Shown piece by piece: positions 17,741 through 26,330 of a stretch of 27,358 bases of DNA. The translations under genes were made by a program, and so were the position numbers. Origin of the DNA: Gnetum montanum (taxonomy: Eukaryota > Streptophyta > Gnetopsida > Gnetales > Gnetaceae); NCBI GenBank assembly GCA_015680685.1, contig MNCI01004224.1, positions 242,682 through 270,039 on the forward strand, given 5' to 3'. The notes under the pieces were generated by a model that saw only the letters and a program-made list of their open reading frames with translations, was not told where the DNA came from and made no database searches. Numbering within the stretch: position 1 is the first letter of the stretch; every line of letters begins with the position of its first letter.

Positions 17741-19264
17741 TGTAATGACAGAAAATGTCTGTCATTGGAAATACCGAGCAGAAATCCATGTACACAGATC
17801 CAACCCCAGATCCGTGCGAGGGCAGTGCTGGAGAAAACGAATCTAAGGTGTCCTAAACGGTCTTGTCGATCAGACAGGAACTTACTTAATTAGTAAAATT
17901 TTTGTGATAATTGGATGGCAAAATGACGATTTTTATGAGAAGATATGATATCGTTAACCTCGAAGGTAATTGAAAATAATGTAATCGATTTAAAGCATTT
18001 GCAAAATCTGTATAGATAGGACACAGGAGATCGGATCTAGAGAACGTATAACCCCAAGATCTGGGATTTAACTTATGAATAAAATATTTTGAATACAAAG
18101 ATTACAGACGGACTTCAGTTTAGATGAAGCACATGCCAACAGCAAGAAAGCTATTTAAAGATAAAACAAGCAAAGGTCGATGTACCTTGTTCTAGCTAAT
18201 ATGGGTGCAAGGAAATCAGACCTGAAGTAGAGTATCCATTAACCAGCTATTTCTGATCAAGGATTCTTGCCAATCACTTCTGATGTTCTTACGGTCGCTG
18301 GTCTTCTTTTGCTCTCTCGTCAATCTTTGCCAAAAGTTGTCAATAATTGCCAACAAAATAGAATCGCTCACGGAGAAAGTGTTCCTATCTAGAAATTTTT
18401 TTTTGCCTCCTTTTTTCTTTTCTCTCCTATTTTTTTTATCTTTGTTAACTGAAATATTTATAAGGTTAGGGTCAGGAAAAAAACACGGTTTAGATGACGC
18501 GTGTCCTAAACCTACAAGATGCCGTTGACGTAGTGTGTTTGTGTAAACCACTTTTGCTTTGAAGCGTAATGCATTGTAAACCACTTTTGCTGGAGCTTTG
18601 GTAACAAATTGTTCTTTGATTACGTTGCAATACGCTAGAGAACGTATTATGGCGTATGAATTGTTGATGCCTGAATTGTGGTATCTTTGTTACGCTGCGT
18701 CATGCTAGATTACGCTGCATAGCGTAATTTAGTGGAAAATAGTGAACGTGCAAAAAATTGAAGTGTTGTCGTTGCACTTCCTTTGTTTCTGCTCAACCTT
18801 TTTGGGGTTTATTACGCTACACTACGTATTTCAGTGTAATATGCCCCTTAACCGAAGAAGAAAAACTTGTTGGAATGTACGACATGCTACAGATTGTTGC
18901 TTAAGCCTTGCAATTTTGCCGGGTCATTGGAGTCTCAAATTTTTGCCATCTTTAATGTTGCGATGGACTACCTTCTGGCATTACGCTGCATTATGCGATG
19001 TTACGCTATGTTGTGTAACGTGGCGTAATATGCCAAAAGTTAAGATTTTTGGAACATAGAAAACTTGCAAAGTTGAAAGCTTACCGTCGTGCATCCCTTG
19101 TCTTGTTCTATCCTCTGGAGCTTATTACGTTGTGCTGCATAGCATGGTAGAACATACCCTTAGCCAAAAAGGGAACTTGCTAAGCTATGACCTATCGTAA
19201 ATCCTTGTCTGAGTTGCGAGATTTTGCTGAATCGTCGAGGCCTCGAAATTTTCACAGTGTTTTA
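17741..19264 (-). repeat. 5' LTR of the large element (1524 bp)
   Basis: It pairs with 2172-3712. On the minus strand it starts at 19264 (TAAAACACTG; the canonical TG has become TA) and ends CA at 17741. It holds the same U3 motif array (about 18548-19160) and TATA box (18455-18463). It is shorter than the 3' copy, mainly through a replaced segment near 18540. Confidence 0.95.
18455..18463 (-). promoter_or_regulatory. LTR TATA box (5' LTR, element promoter)
   Basis: TTATAAATA on the minus strand, conserved with 2886-2894. Transcription of the element would start roughly 30 nt further left. Confidence 0.6.
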
Positions 19265-19269
19265 GTTAT
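19265..19269. repeat. Target site duplication GTTAT, right
   Basis: It matches 2167-2171 exactly and directly follows the right LTR. Confidence 0.9.
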
Positions 19270-19801
19270 GATAACAATACCACTTGTTATGGAGAGGCAT
19301 CATATTTGTTATGTAGCAACATTATTTGGGAATGGGGCCATGACAATCTACCTCATTGAGGTTTTGTGCATCCTCAAAAAAGTCCATGTTCACTATCTTT
19401 TTCTAGCTCTAATTCTTTTGTTATGATCTTATGCTCCAATAATTTGATTTCTTCTTTGAACTTGAAGTTGTTTCTTACTTATTCTGCAAACAAAATATAT
19501 GTGAGAAAAATATATGAAAAATTAAATATTACTTTCTTAATACTTCATTTTATAAGATAATGACAAGAGGTAAAGTAAAGATCTACCAACCACCAATCAC
19601 CAATCTTAAGCAAGGTCACACAAAGTGTAGCTTGCATCTAGTTACCCAAGTGAAGGCATGATAAATTCTTTATTCCCAACTTCCATTACCTTAGATATTT
19701 GACTTATCTAATTAAAATATAACTGAAACAATGAATAAAATAATAAGATTTATCAATAAAAGTAAGAGTGAGATACTTCCTAATATTGATTAACCTTATG
19801 A
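19270..19801. other. Flanking DNA without a recognisable gene
   Basis: AT-rich. On the minus strand, a short Lys/Glu-rich frame (FKEEIKLLEHKIITKELELE, about 19380-19440) follows an acceptor-like TTTTGTTTGCAG, but it stops quickly and matches nothing I know. Confidence 0.4.
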
Positions 19802-20960
19802 ACTAATGAGTAATTGCAATTTTTCCAAAAGTGGTATATGATCAGATGGTCTTGTTCGGGATGGTAAGGGTTTATCCTAACTCTTCTCAACTTCTTTAGA
19901 AATTAAGTTTAGTAATTTGATAACTTGGAAGAATAAGATATCGTACCAAGTATAATCTAAAGTCTCAATGAAGAATATTGTTGATCCATTCTTATTGATC
20001 ATAGCAGGGTAATTGGTTAATTGTGATTCTTGATGAGTACTATCCATCAACATCATTTGTTCCTGATTTTTGGAATCTAATTTATCTATTAAAGATTCAA
20101 AGTAAGTAGAATATGCACTGGTCCATTTAATTGCATGTTGAATTGATGGAAACATCTTCTTCAAATTAGTTTCATCTTCAAAGGATTCTTTTACACATTC
20201 ATATTTTAAGAATTAATAGACACCACTTCCAGCTTTTGAATTGAAGTCTCCACAAAGGAAAATTGGCATTGGATTAGTATAACTCAGTAATAACTTATTC
20301 TTCAAACATTCTTCTATTTGCTCAATCAAGTATGCTCCTTGACATAGTTTAACATCTGAAGATGTTGGTTTGGCAATTAAATGTGGGTTGACTATGCATA
20401 CACATCTTCTTGATGGATGGACTTTTAGAATAACTACCAAGGCCATGTGATTTTTTTGAAATCTTAACTGTTCTTCCTTTTTCATGATTTAAATTTCTAG
20501 AATTTTAAAAATCATATTTTCTAAACTCCATTAAAATATTTATACCAATTAATACTTAGCTTCTTTATAAAAGATCATGCACCCATCCATGTTGTGATTT
20601 TTGCAATAGGTTAATCTACATGGCTCAAAAGAAGAACTTTCATAAGAATCTTTTTGCTTGTAAATATCTTCGTATCTCATATTTTCCAAATTTAGTTGGA
20701 ATTGGTATAGAAACTCACATGGCAAGACTTCTTATAGGCATAAAACATAAGCATTTAAATCTTGTAATTCTACTAAAATGCATGGATATCAATATTCATG
20801 CCAATCCAAGGTCCATGGTGGACATAGTGGATGTTGTTTCTCACTTGCTAAGGATCTTGCAAGCACATTATATAATGTAACTTTCATTCTCATTCTTAGG
20901 TTCTCCTCTGGATCATTTCTCTTCATGGGTATCATATACCTTGTCAAAATGATAGTTTGA
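19802..20960 (-). pseudogene. Intronless CCR4-like nuclease pseudogene
   Basis: One frame of about 386 codons runs without an indel and matches the endonuclease/exonuclease/phosphatase fold of CCR4/Angel/nocturnin-type mRNA deadenylases. It contains VTLYNVLARSLASEKQHPL, CPPWTLDWHEY, then VELQDLNAYVLCL-stop-EV (the LQEV metal-binding Glu is kept, the Gln is TAA), DGCMIFYKEA, ALVVILKVHPSRRCVCIVNP (H retained after it), DVKLCQGAYLIEQIE, PIFLCGDFNSKAGSGVY (catalytic D-x-N), TSAYSTYF, ETLDYTWYD and finally RPSDHIPLL (catalytic His). Eight in-frame stops (six TAA, one TAG, one TGA) break it. Plant CCR4 genes are intron-rich, so the uninterrupted frame suggests a retroposed copy. In life such enzymes shorten mRNA poly(A) tails. 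Confidence 0.75.
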
Positions 20961-21674
20961 ATCTCCATGTTGTTCTGCTATATGATTTGACTACAAGATG
21001 AATTAATATACATCTTCTTGATCATTGAAGATTGTTCTATTTTATCAATTGATACAACAATTGATTCATCAATTGATAATTAATCAATACTGATACATAA
21101 ACTAATTCTCTAACTAATCATCAATTGATACATCATTCAACTAATTTTGGTAATATTTAACTACATTATTTAATTTTATTAATATATAACTACATTATCA
21201 ATATCTTAATAGCCTTTCTAACCCCCATAGAACACTGAATTTAGTAGTGTAACTGATAATATGCCATAGAGATCTTAAGGTTATCTACAAAGATTAAACA
21301 CTGAATCTTAAAGTCCAAAAGGTTAAATTTATGATATCATCAAATTATTGGGTAATCAGATGATAAATCTAACCTCGCCATTGAGTTTAGCAAGGTGAAA
21401 ATTATTGGAAATGATTTTTCATATGTTAAAAAAGGACATTGTATGCTCAAGTTACACTAAAATTAAACTTTTGAAAGTTTTAAGGTACTATATTAGGTAA
21501 AGGATGAAAACTAATTTTTGGGGTTCCCTAGGACAAATCTAACTTCACCATTATGTTTGAAAGGTTGAAATTTGTAGGAAACGACTCTTTGTTCATTGAA
21601 AAAAGGATTCTAAAATCAAAAGTTATGGCTTTTGTAGTCTAGAATCTTTTGGCATGAAAAATGAGACTTGTTGA
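20961..21674. other. AT-rich flank with short repeats
   Basis: 21028-21140 is rich in ATCAATTGAT-type palindromes. A diverged direct duplication occurs 170 bp apart: GATAAATCTAACCTCGCCAT at 21362 and GACAAATCTAACTTCACCAT at 21532, similar over about 90 bp each. No gene is seen. Confidence 0.5.
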
Positions 21675-21719
21675 GAGGTCACCCATCCCAGTACTACTCC
21701 AGAACAAGCATGCTTAATC
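21675..21719 (-). repeat. 5S rRNA-derived fragment
   Basis: The minus strand reads ATTAAGCATGCTTGTTCTGG then AGTAGTACTGGGATGGGTGA and CCTCT. It aligns with the central/3' part of plant 5S rRNA: box A region (TTAAGCGTGCTTGG), intermediate element (AGTAGTACTAGG) and box C (GGATGGGTGACCTCC). The 5' half and the 3' end of 5S are absent, so it is not a working 5S gene. Known sources of such pieces are Cassandra-type miniature LTR elements and 5S-derived SINEs. I could not define LTR ends. Confidence 0.75.
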
Positions 21720-22147
21720 ATGGAATTTCTATTCTTGTTATTAGTAGGGCATTAAATTCAAATTTGAAAATTATTTTTGTATATTTTTAATTTAACTAAC
21801 ACCTTTTCGATGGGAATTTCAAAATTTCCATCAGTTGATAGAAAATTCAAATCTTCCATTTGTTAATGGAGAATTTTTTCATCATGTTGTAGCAATGGCC
21901 ATGGTGGTGCACTGATGATGGTGACCAAAAGGAATTGACAATCTTGGCTATTGGGTGGCTAAGCAATGGATGGAAGTGGGGTAGGGAACATGAATAAGGC
22001 AAGCAACACGATAGGCAAAGGTTCACGTTGGTGGCAATGGTAGCAAAATTAGAAGGGAAGGGGCTATGTTGGACAGTGTAGCCTAAGCCTATGCAAAGTC
22101 AGTGGGAAAAGGGAGGGACTATGTTGAGAAACATAGCATAGGCCTAT
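21720..22147. other. Flanking DNA, nothing identified
   Basis: AT-rich on the left, becoming G-rich near 21890-22140 with GGGA/GGCAA runs. No coding or RNA signal is seen. Confidence 0.4.
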
Positions 22148-22375
22148 GTGACTCATTTAGAGGCCCATGTGGCCCCCTCTGGGGCATGTGTGGCCCTTAC
22201 CAAGGCCTTAGGCATCATCATCGAGGCTGAAAAGTGCATCCATATTGTAGACTTTGACTTTGACTCTAAGTTGGATGTGGCTATGGCTATGCATGGTGTT
22301 TCTAGGGAGATGATTGAAGTTGTGAAGGCTTTGGATGAAAAGGCATTACATCTGGTGTTGGAGAAGGGTCTCTAG
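22148..22375 (+). CDS. Unrecognised short ORF, 75 aa, doubtful
   Basis: The frame begins MTHLEAHVAPSGACVALTKA and includes IHIVDFDFDSKLDVAMAMHG and EVVKALDEKALHLVLEKGL. Its composition is balanced and protein-like, with an amphipathic C-terminal helix, but I recognise no family. It has no visible promoter or splice context and may be a fragment of a larger decayed coding region, since the frame stays fairly open after its stop for about 15 codons. 22376-22622 shows nothing else. Confidence 0.25.
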   Translation: MTHLEAHVAPSGACVALTKALGIIIEAEKCIHIVDFDFDSKLDVAMAMHGVSREMIEVVKALDEKALHLVLEKGL

Positions 22376-23205
22376 AAGAGTGGCATTTAGTGCCTGGTGG
22401 TGGCGTCGCTACACTCGTACATTTATCTAGAGCATAAGTAGGTTGTGGCTCACTTAGTAAAGTCTATGGGGTTTATTCACATGTCTTTGTTGTTAGCTCT
22501 AGTCATTGTCATAGGGCTTGCATGATTTTCAAATTACTGATGACGTTGGAGGATGCTGGGGTTGCCTGTGATTGGTGGCCCTGAATGGTGCAAGGGATGC
22601 TTGTAATTGGCAGTGTCATTGGTGTACCGCCTGAAATTGTCAGTCTCCGGCTGGAAGGGAACAGAGATCGTGGGATCGCAGGACGAGAATAGAAGACCCT
22701 GCCTTTGCCTGAGGGCGAGCTGGAATGCACGAAGGCAGAGTACCTTGGGTGGTCTGCACGCGGATCAGACAAGGATTTCCCCGCGCGTACGCAAAGTGCT
22801 ATATGTTGGGTTATGCGTAAACGACGTGGCGAGCGTAAACAAAACGTAAACGGTGTAAAATAGATGCGCACGGAGCTGAGGCGTAAATAGACGTAAACAG
22901 AATGCGTGTGCCAAATTGACGTAAAACTGTGAACAATCTTATGCAGCAAATGTAACAATGATATTACAGGATGAGAATACAGTGCACCGGTCTAACGCAG
23001 TTGTGGCCAAGCACAAGGCGGACGAAAAGCCCTGGTGGATGGGAGGGCGGTAGGCTGGTTTATGCTGTAGGCGTGGCGTAGGGACTATGCATAGCATATA
23101 GGTTTTCCAGCATAAAAGGGTTTTGAGCTCTGGTGCGCAGCGTAATTGCTCCTGGGTATGCTCTGGGATTTTTGCCAACCGTCAGGGCGAAGTGGAAAAG
23201 TGGGA

Positions 23206-23213
23206 TTTTTATA
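23206..23213 (-). promoter_or_regulatory. LTR TATA box, second element
   Basis: TATAAAAA on the minus strand, about 645 nt from the U3 end of the LTR, downstream of the palindrome array. Confidence 0.55.
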
Positions 23214-23289
23214 CCGATTGTTACGGTAGACTCAGGTTAGGAGACACGTGGCACATTGACCGGGTGCATACAATTTACAAACATACAAC

Positions 23290-23718
23290 ATATTACATCT
23301 GCTGGGCGTATACGTGGGGCGTATATGCTACATCAGGCCGGCGTACACGCTAGGCGTATACGCTGGACGTGCTGGGCGTGTGAACTTGGGAGGAGATGCC
23401 ATGGACGCGGGGTGTACACGCTGATAATGGTTGGGCGTATACGCCGGGCGTATATGCTGACGGCTGCCAACTTGCTTCAATTCTTACTCTTCGGTGCTGT
23501 CTTCATTCTGTCATTGAGACTTCATCGTCGGGCGTGTGCATCTGTGGTACTTGCCGAGCGTACAGGTGTGGCGTGTACATCGGGCGTGTACGTCAGATAT
23601 CTGTGCTGGGCATATACGCTGGGGATGTCGGGCGTATACGCTGTTGATGCTAGGCATGTTCACTGAGCGTATACGCTATTGATGCTGGGTGTATACGCTG
23701 GGCGTATACGCTGATACT
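23290..23718. repeat. U3 array of GCGTATACGC palindromes
   Basis: The perfect 10-bp palindrome GCGTATACGC occurs five times (near 23353, 23434, 23631, 23667 and 23702), along with at least seven near-copies (GCGTACACGC, GCGTATATGC, GTGTATACGC, GCGTATACGT and others). They are often spaced by CTGGG or CTGATG. The array lies in U3 upstream of the TATA box. Confidence 0.85.
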
Positions 23719-23843
23719 GCACACTTAGTGAAAATTAAGCCTCTTGATTCCCAAAGTTGTGCTGTGCGACACCAAATGTAGCGATGGCCGTTCGTGGGTC
23801 GCAGGGACCTGCTTCTTGCTGGGGAAGCACCAAGCTCGAAATT

Positions 23844-23928
23844 TTGTGGTGTTTCATTGGCCCCTCTTTGTTGACGCTTGGAGGAGTCAACCCAAGAGGC
23901 GTCAAAAAAGAAGTGCAAAACACCACAA
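23844..23928 (-). other. Conserved hairpin across the 3' LTR/PPT junction, second element
   Basis: Perfect 11-bp outer stem: TTGTGGTGTTT (23844-23854) with AAACACCACAA (23918-23928). Middle stem: CCTCTTTGTTGACGC (23863-23877) with GCGTCAAAAAAGAAG (23899-23913), 13 of 15 counting two G-U-type mismatches as unpaired. Apical CTTGG/CCAAG. Compared with 3704-3778, two base pairs differ on both sides in a compensating way. Confidence 0.7.
23857..23869 (-). other. Polypurine tract, second element
   Basis: AAAGAGGGGCCAA on the minus strand, directly before the LTR start, nearly identical to the first element's PPT. Confidence 0.85.
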
Positions 23929-24847
23929 GCAGCTTGATATAGACTTTGTTCGTTGCCACTCGACTAGACGTCATCGCACCGTGTTCAGTGGCACATGGGG
24001 TTAAGGGAAATTTGTAGCTGATAGGAAGAAAGAGATTGTAGGGGAGTGGCGACTCCCAAAAAAAATTGTGCTGGGAGATGGGGTGCTCGGGTGTGCGGCA
24101 TGCTGGTCCTTGTCAACGGCCATAGTTTAGCAGACTCGGAGTTCAGACATGCGATGGGCGGTCTTTGGCAGAACAAGGCTCCTGGTTAGTGTTCAAGAGA
24201 ACTTGTTGGCAAAACCAAAGCCACGGGGAGATGCGTTACATGCTTTGGAGGAACAGTGCCCATGTTCGATGTTTGGGGGACCTGTTGGCGGGGAGCCAAA
24301 GCCATGCAACTAGATGTTTCTTGACTGTTTTGGACATGAGTACTTGGTTTTGAGACAACTGCCTTCCCACCTGGGGCTTATATGGGAAGTGCTAGGAGTC
24401 TCATTTTTTTTATGCAGCATAATCGTAAACTTTGCATTGATTTTGTACTCATGTGCGATAGTGTGTGACAGCATGTTCAAAGTTTCGGGTGTACTAGCTG
24501 TATTAGAGGTATGATTGAATAAAATGTGTTTGTAAACAGATAGGGAATGAGTCGGTGAATGGGGGTGTACTAGTGAATGGTTTGATTTAGTCTCGCAATG
24601 TGTGCTGTGAACATTGTCCCATCTTGCTGCTTGTGAGGAAATGCATTCTTGTACAAGAACCTCTAGGTGTCATCCTGCAAACTCAACTCCAAGGAGATAA
24701 GAAAACCATGAGTGAATGATCGAGCTTAGACTTACACGGTGGCAGATTGAATGTCAATAGCAGCAGCGTTGGTAGGATCTCCTGATGGCAGGTGATGCAG
24801 TGATGAAGCATGAATGTGGCGGCAGATTGATGAACCAGCGATGAACT
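23929..24847 (-). other. 3' UTR of the second element, non-repetitive part
   Basis: No retroelement or host protein motif was recognised. Short open frames (for example 24165-24353 and 24314-24514 on the plus strand) show no family features. A low-complexity A-run lies at 24058-24065. Confidence 0.5.
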
Positions 24848-25217
24848 TGCTAGTTTATAGTCTTGGCGGACTACTATGGGTTAGTTTTATGTCGTAACCT
24901 ATTGGACATTGCCCGTTTAGCGTCGTGGCGAACGTTACATTGTCAGTTTTTAGTCTTAGCGGACTATGAGGAGGCAAGTTAGTTTATAGTCTTAGTGGAC
25001 TCCTACGGTGGTGATGGTGGCGGTCTACTGTCGTACCAGCCGGGTGCTAGTTTATCGTCATTGCGGACACTGTGGGGTGTCAGTTTATTGTCATGATGCC
25101 AGGACAGTTGTGGTATCAGTTTTGAGTCGTAACCAATGACTGTTCTGTGGTATCAGTTTACTGTCATGATTCCAGGATGAGTTGTGGTATCAGTTTATAG
25201 TCATGATTCTAGGACTT
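24848..25217. repeat. 3' UTR minisatellite, second element
   Basis: About ten degenerate units of 30-40 bp with the core AGTTTATAGTCTTGGCGGAC (24849) and variants such as AGTTTTTAGTCTTAGCGGAC, AGTTTATCGTCATTGCGGAC and AGTTTATAGTCATGATTCTA. It is homologous to 4881-5240 and in the same place after integrase, but its units have drifted into two subtypes (GCGGAC-ending and GATTCCAGGA-ending). Confidence 0.85.
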
Positions 25218-25238
25218 ACACGTACCTGAGCTCGTACT

Positions 25239-26330
25239 TCAAACATAAAACAGTTTTAGGTACAAGTGATTGATCGGATTGGTAAGCTCGTTTCCTTCCA
25301 TGTCAGCTAGTTTGACTGCTCCATTATCGAATGCTTTAGTGACCAAGTAAGGCCATTCCCAGTTAGCTGAGAATTTGTCTGGGTGTTCCCGAATGGCTTT
25401 AAGCACAAGGTCACCTTCCTTGATAGGGCGCTTGTTGATGTCGTACCAATGTCGTTGCCGTTGTCATTTTTGGTACCATTCGATTTGATCGAGGGTGCGC
25501 ACACGTTCTTCCTCCACCGAGTCAAGATCAACGATGCGTAGATCATTGTTTTGCCCATCGTCGAGGAGCCCAGAAAGTGTGATCCTTAAAGATGGTACCT
25601 GTAGTTCCAAAGGCAAAATAGCTTCTGAACCGTAAACAAGACTGTATGGTGTCTTACCTGTCGAAGTTCGGTGCATAGTACGGTATGCCCACAATGCGTA
25701 TGTCAATTGCTCGTGCCACTTTCTTTTGCTCTGGGTAAGCATTTTCTTAAGTATTGTAATAATTGTCTTGTTTGTTGCCTCCTCTTGTCCATTGCTCTGA
25801 GGATAGTAAGGGGATGAAAATGAGTGTTTGATCCCTAAATNTCGGTGGAAGACGAGGGGGTTATCTGACCAATGAGGTCCAACCCCCACTTTTGGAAGGG
25901 CCATGTGATTTGCGTTGTATGCAACTCGTTCGGTGGGACATGTATCAAATTGCTATGTTTTTTACAAGTACTACATGTTTTGACTTTGCTGAGATAGTCG
26001 TATTCCATGTGTGGCCAATAATAGCCCAAACACCTGATTTTCGTCGCCATGGCTTTTGGCGCTATGTGTCCTCCACATAGTCCTTCATGTACCTGTTCAA
26101 CAATGATTTGGGCATCGGCGTTATTAACACATGTTAGCAGTATGCCTTCGTAGGATCGACGACACAGTATGTCCCCTACCAAGGTGTATTGCTTAGAATG
26201 TTTCCATACTGCGTCTCTCTGTGCATTTGTTAGATGGTGTGGTGTTTCGCCGCGCAGAAGGTAGTCTTTGATGTCATCGTACCATTCTACCGTGTGTGTT
26301 GAACTAACAGATGCGATTGGCAACGTGTCA
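25239..26330 (-). pseudogene. INT: Integrase, with a gap at the N
   Basis: The HHCC finger is VHEGLCGGHIAPKAMATKI ... CSTCKKHSN (about 26100-25960). The core starts with WGLDLIGQITPSSST (first Asp). At 25841, an N, the text jumps to LGIKHSFSSPYYPQSNGQEE (Glu). By comparison with the first element about 67 codons are missing, including the second catalytic Asp block (TDNGPQF). The C-terminal part is good: GKTPYSLVYGSEAILPLELQ, KEGDLVLKAIREHPDKFSAN, WEWPYLVT in the GPF place, and NPINHLYLKLFYV with a stop at 25239. Apart from the gap, decay is mild. Confidence 0.85.

Larger units (their letters stand above)
2172..19264 (-). mobile_element. Complete, decayed Tat/Ogre-type Ty3/Gypsy retrotransposon, 17,093 bp
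   Basis: The unit is bounded by two LTRs (2172-3712, 17741-19264) that start TG, one ending CA and the other TA, flanked by GTTAT duplications. On the minus strand the order is 5' LTR, PBS (tRNA-Asn), gag, protease, long interval, RT, RNase H, second RNase H, integrase without chromodomain, minisatellite 3' UTR, PPT, 3' LTR. RT-RH-INT order defines Ty3/Gypsy. The second archaeal-type RNase H, long size and hypervariable 3' UTR point to the Tat lineage, which includes Ogre. Every coding block has stops and several have frameshifts, and RT lacks its YxDD box, so this copy is not autonomous. A 280-bp stretch of the LTRs aligned by eye differs at 13 sites (about 4.6%), 11 of them transitions. The interval 8377-14038 carries an opposite-strand, intron-bearing cassette, listed separately. 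Confidence 0.95.
22623..23856 (-). repeat. 3' LTR of the second element (about 1234 bp)
   Basis: The left end TGTACCGCCTGAAATTGTCA lines up with the first element's TGTAATGACAGAAAATGTCT. Further similarity includes GAGGGC and GATCAGACA blocks. The right end TCGAAATTTTGTGGTGTTTC followed by A matches the first element's LTR end next to the PPT. Boundaries are inferred from that alignment, because the partner LTR is outside the window. Confidence 0.8.

Noticed and set aside
23256-23666. Long plus-strand open frames in 23123-23666
   Set aside because: They run through the GCGTATACGC array of the U3 region; the peptides are translated repeats (RI-R-AYML-like periodicity), not a gene.
24030-24052. 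GTGGCGACTCC near 24036, resembling a tRNA-Arg-type PBS
   Set aside because: It is on the plus strand inside the 3' UTR of a minus-strand element, with no LTR next to it and poor extension beyond 11 bases.
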